Position numbers and translations under genes: made by a program. The notes under the pieces were generated by a model. That model saw only the letters and a list, made by a program, of their open reading frames with translations, was not told the origin of the DNA and searched no databases. Below, in pieces: positions 40,225 to 50,057 of a DNA stretch of 57,218 bases. The stretch is from Deltaproteobacteria bacterium HGW-Deltaproteobacteria-19 (lineage in GTDB: Bacteria; Desulfobacterota; Syntrophia; Syntrophales; PHBD01): positions 1 through 57,218 of the forward strand of contig PHBD01000019.1 of assembly GCA_002841865.1 (NCBI GenBank). The letters run 5' to 3'. Positions within the stretch are counted from its first letter, which is position 1; each line of letters starts with the position of its first letter.

Positions 40225-42249
40225 ATGACGACGCCGTCGCTGGAGAACATCACCTCCCTTTCCCATGACGCCCTTCTCGGCCTGGAATGGCTGGAGACCA
40301 ACGGCCAGGGCGGTTTTGCCGCCAGTACACTCCTGAACTGCCATACACGGAAGTACCACGGTCTTCTGGCGGCAAATCTGAAGACGCCGGCGGGCCGTTA
40401 CGTCCTGCTCTCGAAACTGGAGGATGCCTATCATTGCAGCGACCGGGCGACGCCCCTTTTCTGCCACCGCTTCCCCGACTGCTTTGCTCCCGCAGAAACG
40501 CCGCCCTTGCGGTCTTTCCGCTGGGACCCGGGACCGGTGTTCGAATACGGAGACGGCGGGTTCACCCTGCGCAAGGAAGTCCTCCTGGTCTTCGAGGAAG
40601 ATCAGATCCTCATTCGCTACGAGCTTATTGACGGCCCTCCGGACGGGCACCTGACCATCCGGCCCTTTCTTGCCTTCCGTGGGATCCATGCACTGGCGCA
40701 CCGGAACGCGTTTCTTCAGGACCGGTCGCATCCCATGAACGACGGATTCTCGCTTCAGCCTTACGAAGGGATGCCCGCGATCTATTTCCAGACCAGCCCG
40801 CCGCCAATCTTCTCCTCCTCCCCGGACTGGTACTTGAATTTCGAGTACATTCGCGAACGGGAGCGCGGCTACGAATGGAGGGAAGACCTGTTCACGCCGG
40901 GAGAACTGACCGTTCCCCTGGAGCGGGGGAAGCCGGTCGTCCTTTCGGCCTCGCTGCTCCCCTGTCGCCGGAAACTGACAGGGCTCTGGACGGCCGAGTC
41001 GAACCGGCGGAAGCGGGAAGCGGCGGAAGACCTCTCTTTCCTGGAGCCGTGCGACCCGGGGGACCGTCCGGCCATGCACTCCCTTCTCCGGGCAGGACGG
41101 CAGTTCCTGATCCGCACCCCCGCGGGCCGGCAGGCCGTCATCGCCGGTTATCCCTGGTTTACGGACTGGGGCCGCGACGCGCTGATCTCCCTCCCAGGGC
41201 TCACATTCCGGTCCGGAAGACCCAAAACGGGAAAGGAAATCCTGGTCGGCCTGGCCGAGCAGGAACGTGGCGGGCTCCTGCCGAACTTCTTCTCCGACGA
41301 CGGACAGCCCGGCACCTTCAACACAGTCGACGCCCCGCTCTGGTTCTTCTGGGCGGTGCAGGAGATGCTGGCCACAACGGGAGATCTGGGCCTTGTACAG
41401 AAGCGATTATGGCCGGTCCTCAAGCGAATCCTCCGTCACATGATCGAAGGGACATCCTTCGACATCTTCATGGACAGCCGGGGTCTTCTTCACGCCGGTT
41501 CGGAAGAGATGAACCTGACCTGGATGGACGCCCGGGTCAACGGCATTCCCGTGACGCCAAGGGGAGGTTTTGCCGTGGAGGTGAACGCCCTCTGGTACAA
41601 CGCCGTCTGCTTCGCCGCTACACTGGCGGAGCGTTTCGGGGAGCGTGACTTCTCCATGAGCGGCCTTCCGGCACGCATTCGCCACTCCTTCCAGGAGGCA
41701 TTCTGGAACGAAAAAGGGAACTGCCTGGGGGACGTTCTGCAGGGCGGCAGGCTGGACACGTCCGTCCGGCCCAATCAGATCGTTGCGGCCGCCCTCCCCT
41801 TCTCTCCCCTCGATCCCGCCCGGATGGCGGCGGTCGTGGAGACGGTCCGGAGGTCCCTCCTGACGCCCCGCGGACTCCGGACGCTCTCCCGGTCGGACTC
41901 CCGGTACCGCGGGGTATACGGAGGAGACGGGGAATCCCGGGACCGGGCGTATCATCAGGGTACAGTCTGGCCGTGGCTTCTTCTGCCCTTCGGCATGGCC
42001 TTTCTGCGAACCGCCACGGATCGGCGGGAGGCGGAGGCGTTTCTTCTCGGGTACCTGCGGATCTTTCTCCGGGAACACCTCCCGGAGGCCGGAGTCGGTA
42101 CCATCTCGGAGATCTTCGACGGCGATCCCCCCCACCGCCCGAACGGCTGCATTTCGCAGGCCTGGAGCGTCGCCGCAGCCCTCCACCTCCACACCCTGCT
42201 CCATGGCGGTGTGACGGCAACGGAGGAAAACGGGGATCCCGCGGCATGA
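40225..42249 (+). CDS. Glycogen debranching enzyme family protein (amylo-alpha-1,6-glucosidase-like)
   Basis: A 674-residue protein with two typical parts. The N-terminal GDE domain begins LGLEWLETNGQGGFAASTLLNCHTRKYHGLLAA. The C-terminal alpha-6-barrel glucosidase domain has GYPWFTDWGRDALISLPGL (about 308-327), ADTF-like FFSDDGQPGTFNTVDAPLWF, and NLTWMDARVNGIPVTPRGGFAVEVNALWYN. It removes alpha-1,6-linked glucose from limit dextrin. It lies 57 bases after the LolA-like gene and leads a glycogen block with the two genes downstream. Confidence 0.93.
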   Translation: MTTPSLENITSLSHDALLGLEWLETNGQGGFAASTLLNCHTRKYHGLLAANLKTPAGRYVLLSKLEDAYHCSDRATPLFCHRFPDCFAPAETPPLRSFRWDPGPVFEYGDGGFTLRKEVLLVFEEDQILIRYELIDGPPDGHLTIRPFLAFRGIHALAHRNAFLQDRSHPMNDGFSLQPYEGMPAIYFQTSPPPIFSSSPDWYLNFEYIRERERGYEWREDLFTPGELTVPLERGKPVVLSASLLPCRRKLTGLWTAESNRRKREAAEDLSFLEPCDPGDRPAMHSLLRAGRQFLIRTPAGRQAVIAGYPWFTDWGRDALISLPGLTFRSGRPKTGKEILVGLAEQERGGLLPNFFSDDGQPGTFNTVDAPLWFFWAVQEMLATTGDLGLVQKRLWPVLKRILRHMIEGTSFDIFMDSRGLLHAGSEEMNLTWMDARVNGIPVTPRGGFAVEVNALWYNAVCFAATLAERFGERDFSMSGLPARIRHSFQEAFWNEKGNCLGDVLQGGRLDTSVRPNQIVAAALPFSPLDPARMAAVVETVRRSLLTPRGLRTLSRSDSRYRGVYGGDGESRDRAYHQGTVWPWLLLPFGMAFLRTATDRREAEAFLLGYLRIFLREHLPEAGVGTISEIFDGDPPHRPNGCISQAWSVAAALHLHTLLHGGVTATEENGDPAA

Positions 42250-42349
42250 ATGGATTCCAGGCGGCCGGATCCGCGCCGGGAATTCCGTTTACAATCCACA
42301 TCGACTATGGAAGAATTCCCGGCAAGACAGTAGAGCGGAGGGAAAACCA

Positions 42350-43564
42350 TTGCGCGTCCTGATGTTCGGCTGGGACTTCTCAGCCCGGTTGAGCGGCGGC
42401 CTTGGTCCGGCCTGCCGGGGAATCACGGGAGCCTTGTCCGGACTCGGCCACGAGGTGATCCTGGTCTTCCCCCGGGGCAACCCTGCACCGGATGACCCCC
42501 GCAGTTCTGCAGAAGATGCAGCACGAGAGATCGACGCCCGGCCCGTTCCCTCACCTCTGACGCCATATCAGACGCCGGCATCCTACCGGCCGCACCCGCT
42601 TCGCGAAGCGGAGAGCGGCGATTCGGCAGCGGAACGCGAGTACGGACCCGATCTTTTGTCTGAGGTGATCCGGTTCGGGGAAGAGGCCTCCTGGCTGGCC
42701 AGGGACCTTTCCTTCGACATGATTCACGCCCACGACTGGATGACGGCATTCGCCGCCGTCCGGGCTCGGGAAGCCTCCGGGAAGCCGCTTGTTTTCCACC
42801 TCCACTCCCTCGAGTTCAACCGCCGGGGAGAGGAGATCAACGGGAACATCTTCGAGATCGAGCGCTATGGAATGGAGCAGGCGGATCACATCATCGCCGT
42901 GAGCGCCTTTCTGAAGAACATGATCGTGAGCCGCTACGGAATCCCCCCGGAGAAGGTCACCGTCGCATACAATGCGGCCGATTCGCTCCAGGCGGCCGAA
43001 ACGATGCCGGCCCGGGATCACAGCCGGAAAACCGTTCTGTTCCTGGGGAGGATCACGCAGCAGAAGGGCCCTCTTTTTTTTCTGGAGGCGGCCGCCCGGG
43101 TCCTCCGGGACCTGCCGGAAACGGATTTCATCCTGGCCGGCGACGGCGACGGCCTGAGCGAGGCGCAGCAATTTGCGAAGGACCTCGGAATCGACCGGCG
43201 GGTCCGGTTCGCGGGATTTCTCGACGGGGACCGGTTGGAGGCGGCCTTTGCTGCGAGCGATCTGTACGTCCTGAGCAGCGTCTCGGAACCCTTCGGAATC
43301 GCTCCGCTGGAGGCAGCCCGGCACGGCGTCCCGGTTATCCTGTCCCGCCAGTCCGGCGTGGCGGAGGTGCTCAAGGCCGCCTGGCGGGTCGACTTCTGGG
43401 ACACACAGGAACTGGCCCGGAAAATCCTCGACGTCCTGACCGATCCGGACCGCGCAGCCTCACTGGCGCGGGCGGTGCGGGATGAGGAGTCGGGGATCCG
43501 CTGGGATGCCGCCGCTGAGAAGATCGATGGAATCTACCGGCAGCTGGAATCCGAGATCCCATAA
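42350..43564 (+). CDS. GT4 glycosyltransferase, likely glycogen or alpha-glucan synthase
   Basis: A 404-residue GT-B fold glycosyltransferase. It has the N-terminal GGLGPACRGI sugar-acceptor loop, HAHDWMTAFAAV, HLHSLEFNRRG, the LGRITQQKGP motif and the E-x7-E block EPFGIAPLEAARHGV. It resembles starch/glycogen synthases and sucrose-type GT4 enzymes and would add glucose from ADP-glucose or UDP-glucose. Translation starts with TTG (42350) behind GGAGGGAAA. Its neighbours are the debranching enzyme and the synthase-phosphorylase fusion, which supports a role in storage glucan. Confidence 0.87.
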   Translation: MRVLMFGWDFSARLSGGLGPACRGITGALSGLGHEVILVFPRGNPAPDDPRSSAEDAAREIDARPVPSPLTPYQTPASYRPHPLREAESGDSAAEREYGPDLLSEVIRFGEEASWLARDLSFDMIHAHDWMTAFAAVRAREASGKPLVFHLHSLEFNRRGEEINGNIFEIERYGMEQADHIIAVSAFLKNMIVSRYGIPPEKVTVAYNAADSLQAAETMPARDHSRKTVLFLGRITQQKGPLFFLEAAARVLRDLPETDFILAGDGDGLSEAQQFAKDLGIDRRVRFAGFLDGDRLEAAFAASDLYVLSSVSEPFGIAPLEAARHGVPVILSRQSGVAEVLKAAWRVDFWDTQELARKILDVLTDPDRAASLARAVRDEESGIRWDAAAEKIDGIYRQLESEIP

Positions 43565-43756
43565 CGGGCCACCGAAGGAATCCTGTTCACGGGCATTTCA
43601 GGCTGCTTCCTGAGACCGGGATCCCGGGATCCCGGACCGCGAGTCGCGCCGGCCCCTGCTCCGCAGGATGCAGGACGGGAAAACCGCGCCGGATGGGTAT
43701 TTGTAACAGCCTGTCGATTCGGACAATCGACGGTATCCAGGTAAGGAGTGCGATCC
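43565..43756. other. Leader region of the glycogen fusion gene
   Basis: About 190 bases with no gene. It contains a 20-bp perfect palindrome built of two GGGATCCC units (43616-43635) and a GTCGATT-CGGAC-AATCGAC hairpin (43713-43731) about 25 bases before the start codon. The latter could act on translation or transcription, but there is no other evidence. Confidence 0.4.
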
Positions 43757-46700
43757 ATGACGGAACACCAGAACACCTACCTGTTCGAAGTCAGCTGGGA
43801 GATCTGCAACAAGGTAGGCGGGATCCATACGGTGGTTACGAGCAAGATGCGGGAGGCCCTGCGCACCTTTGGGGATCGCTATTTCCTGCTCGGCCCCGAT
43901 CTGAAGAACAATCCCGAATTCGAGGAAACGGACGAGGAATGCTGGAACCGAATCCGCGAAGCGACAGCCATCAAGGAGATCCCCTGCCGGTTCGGCCGAT
44001 GGCGGATTCCCGGCCGGCCGAAAGTCATCCTCGTGGGATTCTCCCGGCGGTACGACAAGGACCAGCTTCTGTTCCGCATCTGGGAAAACTGGGGCGTCGA
44101 TTCCATGACCGGCGGCTGGGATTACGTGGAACCCGTCATGTTCAGCTATGCCACGGGGGAGGTCATCGAGACGGCGTATCACGTCCTGGCCCGTCCCGGC
44201 GGAAATCCGGTCATTGCACACTTTCACGAATGGATGAGCGGGGCGGGCCTTCTCTACCTGAAGCGGCGGATTCCCGAGATCGCCACCGTGTTCACCACCC
44301 ATGCGACCATCCTTGGCCGCACCCTGTCGGGCACCGGCATGGATCTGTACGGATCGATGGAGCACCTCTCGCCCCAGAAAGAGGCGGGAGCCCATAACAT
44401 CAGCGCGAAATTCTCTTTGGAACAGGTCTCGGCCCGGGAGGCCGACTGCTTCACCACCGTCAGCGAGATCACGGCCCTGGAGGCCCGGAACATTCTCGGC
44501 CGCGCCCCCGATGCGATCACCCCCAACGGGCTGGACATGGAGAATATCCCGGACCTTACGGAAGACCGGGCACCGGCTGAGGCCTCCCGGGCTGCCCTGC
44601 TGGCTGCGGCAGGCAATTTCCTTCACCGGGACCTTCCGCCGGACACCCGTCTTTTCATGACCTCCGGCCGCTATGAATTCCACAACAAGGGAATCGACGT
44701 GTTCCTGGGAGCCCTGGGGCGCCTGGAGCGGGAGATGGAGGCCGCGCAGTCGGCCGTGGCCTTCCTCTTTGTCATGGGCAGCCACATGGACCTGCTTCCC
44801 TCCCTGCAGGCTCACTACACCCGGATCGATCCGGGTCCCATGCCCATTGCCACGCATCGCCTTTCTTACGGCTCCTCGGATCCCGTTCTGGAGACGTGCA
44901 AGCGCCTGGGCCTCCGGAACATGCCCGAGAACCGGGTCAACATCATCTTTGTCCCGGCTCCGCTCGACGGAAACGACGGGTTCCTCAACCTTCCATATTA
45001 CGAGGCCCTCCAGGGGTGCGACATGGGCGTTTTTCCCTCTTATTACGAGCCTTGGGGATACACGCCCCTGGAGTGTGCAGCCTACGCCGTCCCCACGGTT
45101 TCCACCGATCTGGCCGGTTTCGGGCAGTGGGTCCGGCAGATGACCGGCGGCTACGACGGCGTAAGGATCCTGGACCGTCGGAACCAGGAGCCGGCGGCCG
45201 TGGAGGAAGAGCTCAAGGAAATGCTCCGGGAGAGCTTCTCCTGGACGGGGCAGCAGTTGCTCCAGATGCGCCGGGGAGCCAGGCTTCTGGCGCTGCACGC
45301 CAGTTGGAGGGACTTTTACGGGGCGTACCTGGCAGCCTATGATCGGGCCCTGGGAACGGCCTTTGAGCGGGCCGTCAAGATCGCGGCGACGGATGCGGGA
45401 GAGAAGAAGCATGTTTTCGCGGGCACCGTCTCCACCCAGCCTCACTTCAGGGTCTTCGCGGCGGTGGCCAACCTGCCCGAGGCGATCGTCCGGCTCCGGG
45501 AATTGGCTTACAATCTATGGTGGGCCTGGAATCCCAGGGCACTGGATCTGTTCGCCACCCTGGATCCGAAGCTCTGGCTGGAAATGGGCAACAACCCCGT
45601 CCGGATGCTGGAAACGGTCAGCACCACGCGGCTTGCCGAAGCAGCGGAGAATCCGAGTTACATGGCCCTGTACGGCCAGATCATGGGCCAGTTCGACGAC
45701 TACATGGAGGAGAAGGCCTCCGACCGCAACCCATACGCCACAAATGGAATCCGCTGGTCCAGCCCGGTCGCCTATTTTTCAACCGAATACGGGCTCCACG
45801 AGTGCCTCCCCATTTATTCCGGCGGTCTGGGAACCCTGTCGGGGGATCATCTCAAAACCGCCAGCGACATGAACGTCCCCCTCGTCGGGATCGGGCTTCT
45901 TTACAAAAATGGGTACTTCCGGCAGATCATCGACCGGAACGGAATTCAGATCGCCGAGTATCCCGAAAACGATTTCTCAAGCCTGCCCGTGGAAATCGTC
46001 CGGGACGAACTGGGCGTAGATGTCCAGATCTCCCTGGAACTGCCCGGGCGCACCCTTTACGCGAACATCTGGGAAATCAAAGTCGGCCGGGTCTCGCTCT
46101 ACCTCCTGGACACGGACGTCCCGGGAAACACCCTCCAGGATCGCTCCATCACAGCCCGCCTCTACGGGGCCGACCCGCGGGTGCGGATCGAGCAGGAAAT
46201 CCTGCTGGGAGCGGGAGGGGTTCGCCTCCTCAGGAAACTCGGCATCCGTCCCCGGGTCTACCACATCAACGAGGGACATTCGGCCTTTCTGATCTTCGAG
46301 CGGATCGCCGACCTGATGAGCGGGGAGGGGCTGTCCTTCGAAGAAGCGGCGGAGGTCGTCCGGGGCAGCACGGTCTTTACGACCCACACCCCCGTGGAGG
46401 CCGGAAACGAGCGTTTCCCCCGGGATCTCGTCGAGTCGCACCTGGGGGGATACCTGAAGCGCTTCGGCCTTTCATCGGCCCAGTTCTGGGACCTGGGGCG
46501 AAAGGAGCGGGGCGACGACAGGCCGTTCTTCATGACCATCCTGGCCCTCAAAATGTCCCACCGGAGCAATGCCGTGAGCAGCCTTCACGGGCAGGTGGCG
46601 CGCCACATGTGGCGGGACGTCTGGAAGGGATTCGACGATTCGGACATCCCCATCGGACAGATCACCAACGGCGTCCACGTGATGTCCTACATCGCCCCCC

Positions 46701-48013
46701 GGATGAAGGAATGCTTCGATACCTATCTGGGAATGGACTGGGAAAAACACCTGACGGACCCCGAACGCTGGCGGCGCGTCCAGGACATCCCCGATATCCA
46801 GCTTTGGCGGATCCGTCACGAGCTGAAACAGCGGATGCTCGATTTTCTCCGCGACTACACCGCCGCCGCAGACACGAAATCCCCCACCTGGAAGAACTGG
46901 CGGGAGGATCTGTTTTCCCGGCTGAATCCGTCGGCGCTCATGATCGGTTTCGCACGCCGCTTCGCCCCGTACAAGCGGGCGGACCTGATTATTTCGGACC
47001 TGGACCGATTGGATCGGATCGTCAATCATCCGACCCGGCCGGTGCACATCATCTTTGCCGGCAAGGCCCATCCCAACGACGACATGGGAAAAAACCTCGT
47101 GAAGCGGGTCATCGACATCTGCCGGGACGTCCGGTTCCGGGGCCGCATCTTCTTCATCGAAAACTACTCCCTCGGCATCGCCCGGATGCTGGTCCAGGGA
47201 GTTGATCTTTGGCTCAACACGCCCCGGCGCCCCTACGAGGCCAGCGGTACGAGCGGCATGAAGGTAGCCGCCAACGGCGTTCTGAACCTGAGCGTTTCCG
47301 ATGGATGGTGGTGTGAGGCCTTCGACGGGACAAACGGCTGGACAGTGGGACCGGTGGTGCAACAGCAGCATGTGGACGAGCGACCAAACGCCGACGAGGA
47401 GGACGGCCGGGACCTCTACGATCTCCTGGAAGAAGTCGTCATTCCCGCTTTTTATGAACGCGACCTGTCCGGGATTCCGGAGCGCTGGATCACCACGATC
47501 AAGCACTCCATGCAGACCCTGGTTCCGAAATTCAACACGGAGCGGATGCTGGCCGAGTATTACAAAGGGATGTATCTCCCGACGGCACGGCGGGAGCAGG
47601 ACCTGACGGCGGGCGGCTTCGCCCTGGCCCGTACGGTTGTCGACTGGAAGCGGAAGGTTCCCATGCGGTTTTCCTCGCTAAAGCTCCAGGAAGTGACTGT
47701 CGAGGGCATTCACGGGGACACGATCGTGGTGGACCAGCCCCTGTCCGTCCAGGTCCGGATCGAACCGGGAAAGATGGCGCCGGAGGAGATCCACGTGGAG
47801 CTGGTAATCGGCCCCAGGGACGGCCACGGTTTCTCCGGGACGCCGGAACGGATCACCCTGAAGATCGTGGACGTGGAAAAGGACGGCGTGCTGATCTTCT
47901 CCGGCGAGTATACGGTTCGGGCGAACGGGACCTACTCCTACGGCATCCGGGTTCTTCCGTTCCACCCGCAACTGGCGACGCTTCAGGAGACGGGCCTGAT
48001 CCTCTGGGGATAA
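43757..48013 (+). CDS. Glycogen synthase (GT3-like) fused to alpha-glucan phosphorylase (GT35)
   Basis: A 1,418-residue fusion. The N-terminal about 550 residues look like a GT3-type glycogen synthase: FEVSWEICNKVGGIHTVVTSK opens it, then HFHEWMSGAGLLYLK, TTHATILGR, FPSYYEPWGYTPLECAAYAVPT. From about 564 the DUF3417-type start of alpha-glucan phosphorylase begins (LRELAYNLWWAWNPRAL), followed by STEYGLHECLPIYSGGLGTLSGDH, NEGHSAFL and the PLP-lysine block YEASGTSGMKVAANG (about 1160-1174). Synthesis and phosphorolysis of glucan are thus in one chain. The ATG at 43757 has AAGGAG upstream. Confidence 0.93.
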   Translation: MTEHQNTYLFEVSWEICNKVGGIHTVVTSKMREALRTFGDRYFLLGPDLKNNPEFEETDEECWNRIREATAIKEIPCRFGRWRIPGRPKVILVGFSRRYDKDQLLFRIWENWGVDSMTGGWDYVEPVMFSYATGEVIETAYHVLARPGGNPVIAHFHEWMSGAGLLYLKRRIPEIATVFTTHATILGRTLSGTGMDLYGSMEHLSPQKEAGAHNISAKFSLEQVSAREADCFTTVSEITALEARNILGRAPDAITPNGLDMENIPDLTEDRAPAEASRAALLAAAGNFLHRDLPPDTRLFMTSGRYEFHNKGIDVFLGALGRLEREMEAAQSAVAFLFVMGSHMDLLPSLQAHYTRIDPGPMPIATHRLSYGSSDPVLETCKRLGLRNMPENRVNIIFVPAPLDGNDGFLNLPYYEALQGCDMGVFPSYYEPWGYTPLECAAYAVPTVSTDLAGFGQWVRQMTGGYDGVRILDRRNQEPAAVEEELKEMLRESFSWTGQQLLQMRRGARLLALHASWRDFYGAYLAAYDRALGTAFERAVKIAATDAGEKKHVFAGTVSTQPHFRVFAAVANLPEAIVRLRELAYNLWWAWNPRALDLFATLDPKLWLEMGNNPVRMLETVSTTRLAEAAENPSYMALYGQIMGQFDDYMEEKASDRNPYATNGIRWSSPVAYFSTEYGLHECLPIYSGGLGTLSGDHLKTASDMNVPLVGIGLLYKNGYFRQIIDRNGIQIAEYPENDFSSLPVEIVRDELGVDVQISLELPGRTLYANIWEIKVGRVSLYLLDTDVPGNTLQDRSITARLYGADPRVRIEQEILLGAGGVRLLRKLGIRPRVYHINEGHSAFLIFERIADLMSGEGLSFEEAAEVVRGSTVFTTHTPVEAGNERFPRDLVESHLGGYLKRFGLSSAQFWDLGRKERGDDRPFFMTILALKMSHRSNAVSSLHGQVARHMWRDVWKGFDDSDIPIGQITNGVHVMSYIAPRMKECFDTYLGMDWEKHLTDPERWRRVQDIPDIQLWRIRHELKQRMLDFLRDYTAAADTKSPTWKNWREDLFSRLNPSALMIGFARRFAPYKRADLIISDLDRLDRIVNHPTRPVHIIFAGKAHPNDDMGKNLVKRVIDICRDVRFRGRIFFIENYSLGIARMLVQGVDLWLNTPRRPYEASGTSGMKVAANGVLNLSVSDGWWCEAFDGTNGWTVGPVVQQQHVDERPNADEEDGRDLYDLLEEVVIPAFYERDLSGIPERWITTIKHSMQTLVPKFNTERMLAEYYKGMYLPTARREQDLTAGGFALARTVVDWKRKVPMRFSSLKLQEVTVEGIHGDTIVVDQPLSVQVRIEPGKMAPEEIHVELVIGPRDGHGFSGTPERITLKIVDVEKDGVLIFSGEYTVRANGTYSYGIRVLPFHPQLATLQETGLILWG

Positions 48014-48065
48014 GGAGAAAGACTCCCGCCGGATTGCGAGACGGCCGTCTACGCCATGGGGCGGG

Positions 48066-48110
48066 CAAAACAGAAACGGGGGCGCTCTGCTTGACAGAGT
48101 ACCCCCGTCT
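48066..48110 (-). terminator. Rho-independent terminator after tRNA-Leu
   Basis: ACGGGGG (48076-48082) pairs with CCCCCGT (48102-48108), with an inner CTCTG/CAGAG stem. On the minus strand it is followed by TTCTGTTTTG. It lies just downstream of the tRNA and also converges with the end of the glycogen fusion gene. Confidence 0.75.
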
Positions 48111-48117
48111 GTATATA

Positions 48118-48205
48118 TGGTGCCGAAGCCGGGATTTGAACCCGGACAGGCATACGCCCACTAGACCCTGAACCTAGCGCGTCTACCAAATTCCGCCACT
48201 TCGGC
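48118..48205 (-). tRNA. tRNA-Leu (anticodon CAG)
   Basis: The minus strand folds into a cloverleaf. The acceptor is GCCGAAG with CTTCGGC, the D-arm holds GGTAGACGC, the anticodon loop is TTCAGGG giving CAG, there is a long variable arm (GTGGGCGTATGCC) as expected for leucine, and the T-loop is GGTTCAAATCC. The discriminator is A and the CCA end is encoded (48118-48120). All elements are in order and no defect is seen. Confidence 0.96.
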
Positions 48206-48345
48206 AAAAAGGCTGGTGCATTTCAAAAGAGCGTTTTTTTCTACACGAATCGCCAATCCCCTGTCAAGAAAAATGATCCGCCCGGGCCGCGCCAGTGGCG
48301 GATTTACACAGCATCGGACGGGGTCGGCCAGCGGAAAGGGAAAAC

Positions 48346-49299
48346 ATGGAGGTCATCCGCAGTCTGGAGGAAATCCCCCGGGAGTTGGAGGGGGCTTTCG
48401 TCACCATCGGCAACTTCGATGGCGTGCACCGGGGACACCGGGCCATTTTCCGCCGCCTGATCGAAGAGGCCCGACCGGTCGGGGCGCCCGTCCTGGTCAT
48501 CACCTTCGAACCGCATCCGAAAAGTGTCCTCCGAGCCGACCGCCGGCCGTTCTACCTGATCACAACCCCTGAGGAAAAGATCCGGGAGATTGCCGCCACG
48601 GGGGTCGACGCCCTCCTTATGATCCCCTTCAACCTGGACTTCGCGGCCCTGTCCGCCGAGGCCTTCGTCCGGGACGTCCTCTGGAAGAGGCTCCGCATCC
48701 GGAAACTCTTCATCGGCCACGATTATCGCTTCGGCCGCGGCAAGGAAGGAAACGAGGCCTTCCTCACCCGTTGGGGAAGGACCCTGGGGTTCGCCGTGGA
48801 GGCCCTCGGGGCTGTATCCGAAAGCGGTGACGTCATCAGCAGCACCCGGATCCGGAACGCCATTTTCGACGGTGACGTCCGGGCGGCCCGACACCTCCTC
48901 GGCCGCCCCTACAATGTGGTCGGCCGGGTCGTCCATGGCCATCGCCGGGGAACGGGACTGGGTTTTCCGACAGCGAACGTCCGCCCCGAAAAGGAACTCC
49001 TGCCGGCCCGGGGCGTCTACGCCGCCATCGCAAAGATGGACGGTCGCTCCATGAAGTCGGTCCTCAACATCGGATACAACCCTACCTTCGGTGACGCGGA
49101 GTTGTCCGTGGAGGTCTTCATCCTCGATTTCCGGGGCGACCTGTACGGGGAAGCGCTGGAGATTCTCTTCATCGACCGGCTCCGGCCGGAGATGAAGTTC
49201 GACGGTCCCGAGGCGCTGGTGACACAGATCCGGGCCGACGTGGCCAAGGCGGAGAGCATCCTGGCGAACTACATGGAAAAGCCCGATGAGGGTCCATAG
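48346..49299 (+). CDS. ribF: Bifunctional riboflavin kinase/FMN adenylyltransferase
   Basis: A 317-residue RibF that makes FMN and FAD. The N-terminal adenylyltransferase domain has IGNFDGVHRGHRAIF (about residues 21-35) and TFEPHPKSVL. The C-terminal kinase domain has GRVVHGHRRGTGLGFPTANV. The ATG at 48346 has AAAGGGAAAAC just upstream, so the longer in-frame extension is rejected. FAD demand is high in an organism with several acyl-CoA dehydrogenases and ETF. The stop overlaps the start of endonuclease V by 14 bases. Confidence 0.96.
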   Translation: MEVIRSLEEIPRELEGAFVTIGNFDGVHRGHRAIFRRLIEEARPVGAPVLVITFEPHPKSVLRADRRPFYLITTPEEKIREIAATGVDALLMIPFNLDFAALSAEAFVRDVLWKRLRIRKLFIGHDYRFGRGKEGNEAFLTRWGRTLGFAVEALGAVSESGDVISSTRIRNAIFDGDVRAARHLLGRPYNVVGRVVHGHRRGTGLGFPTANVRPEKELLPARGVYAAIAKMDGRSMKSVLNIGYNPTFGDAELSVEVFILDFRGDLYGEALEILFIDRLRPEMKFDGPEALVTQIRADVAKAESILANYMEKPDEGP

Positions 49300-49972
49300 C
49301 CTCCATCCCTGGAACCTATCCTACCGGGACGCTGCCAGCCTCCAGGAGAAACTGCGGGAGCGGCTGATCCTGGACGACCGGTCTTTTCCTTCATCCCTGC
49401 AAACGATAGCCGGTTCCGACGTCTCCTACGCCCGGGGGAGCGACCGCTTCTTCGCCGCGGTCGTCATTTTCGCCTATCCGTCCCTGGAACTGCTCGAAGA
49501 GGCATCCGCCGAGGACCGGTCTGCGTTCCCCTATATTCCGGGCCTTCTGAGCTTTCGCGAGGGCCCCGTGGTTCTGAAGGCCTTCAGGCAACTCCGGCGT
49601 GTTCCCGATGCAGTCCTCTTCGACGGCCAGGGAATCGCCCACCCCCGGGGCATCGGCCTCGCCTCCCACCTGGGGTTGTTCCTCGACGTGCCAACGATCG
49701 GATGCGCCAAGACGCGGCTCTACGGAACTCATGGCAACGTCGGCATGGAAAAGGGAAGCAGGACGGATCTCCTGGCGGACGGAACTGCTGTCGGAACCGC
49801 AGTACGGACCCGGGACCGGGTCAAGCCCGTCTTTATCTCCCCGGGGCATCGGATCGGGCTGGAGAAGGCCGTCGAGATCGCCCTCTCCTGCTGCCGGGGC
49901 TATCGCCTTCCGGAACCGATCCGGCAGGCACACCGGACGGTAAACCGGATCCGCATGGAGGCAGGGGATTAA
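49286..49972 (+). CDS. nfi: Endonuclease V
   Basis: A 228-residue Nfi protein, which nicks DNA beside deaminated bases, chiefly inosine. The conserved blocks are IAGSDVSYARGSDRFFAAVVI (containing the first metal-binding Asp), the PYIPGLLSFREGPVVL stretch, LFDGQGIAHPRGIGLASHLG and GCAKTRLYG. It begins inside the end of ribF with a 14-base overlap, so the two are coupled. Its residue numbers and length match the family. Confidence 0.94.
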   Translation: MRVHSLHPWNLSYRDAASLQEKLRERLILDDRSFPSSLQTIAGSDVSYARGSDRFFAAVVIFAYPSLELLEEASAEDRSAFPYIPGLLSFREGPVVLKAFRQLRRVPDAVLFDGQGIAHPRGIGLASHLGLFLDVPTIGCAKTRLYGTHGNVGMEKGSRTDLLADGTAVGTAVRTRDRVKPVFISPGHRIGLEKAVEIALSCCRGYRLPEPIRQAHRTVNRIRMEAGD

Positions 49973-49988
49973 GAAAGTCGCGATGAGG

Positions 49989-50027
49989 CAGACGGGCTTT
50001 TCGTATGCGAACACCCGTCTGATTTTC
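49989..50027 (+). terminator. Terminator-like hairpin after endonuclease V
   Basis: CAGACGGG (49989-49996) pairs with CCCGTCTG (50014-50021), with a further TTCG/CGAA inner pairing, then ATTTTCC. It sits in the convergent gap between nfi and the DUF3047-type gene, so it may stop the plus-strand operon. Confidence 0.65.
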
Positions 50028-50057
50028 CGGAGAGAGAAAACGGGCACGTTCGGAGTG

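Noticed and set aside
49286-49299. Overlap of ribF and nfi as a sign of error
   Set aside because: Both proteins have complete family motifs and a 14-base overlap is common in coupled genes.
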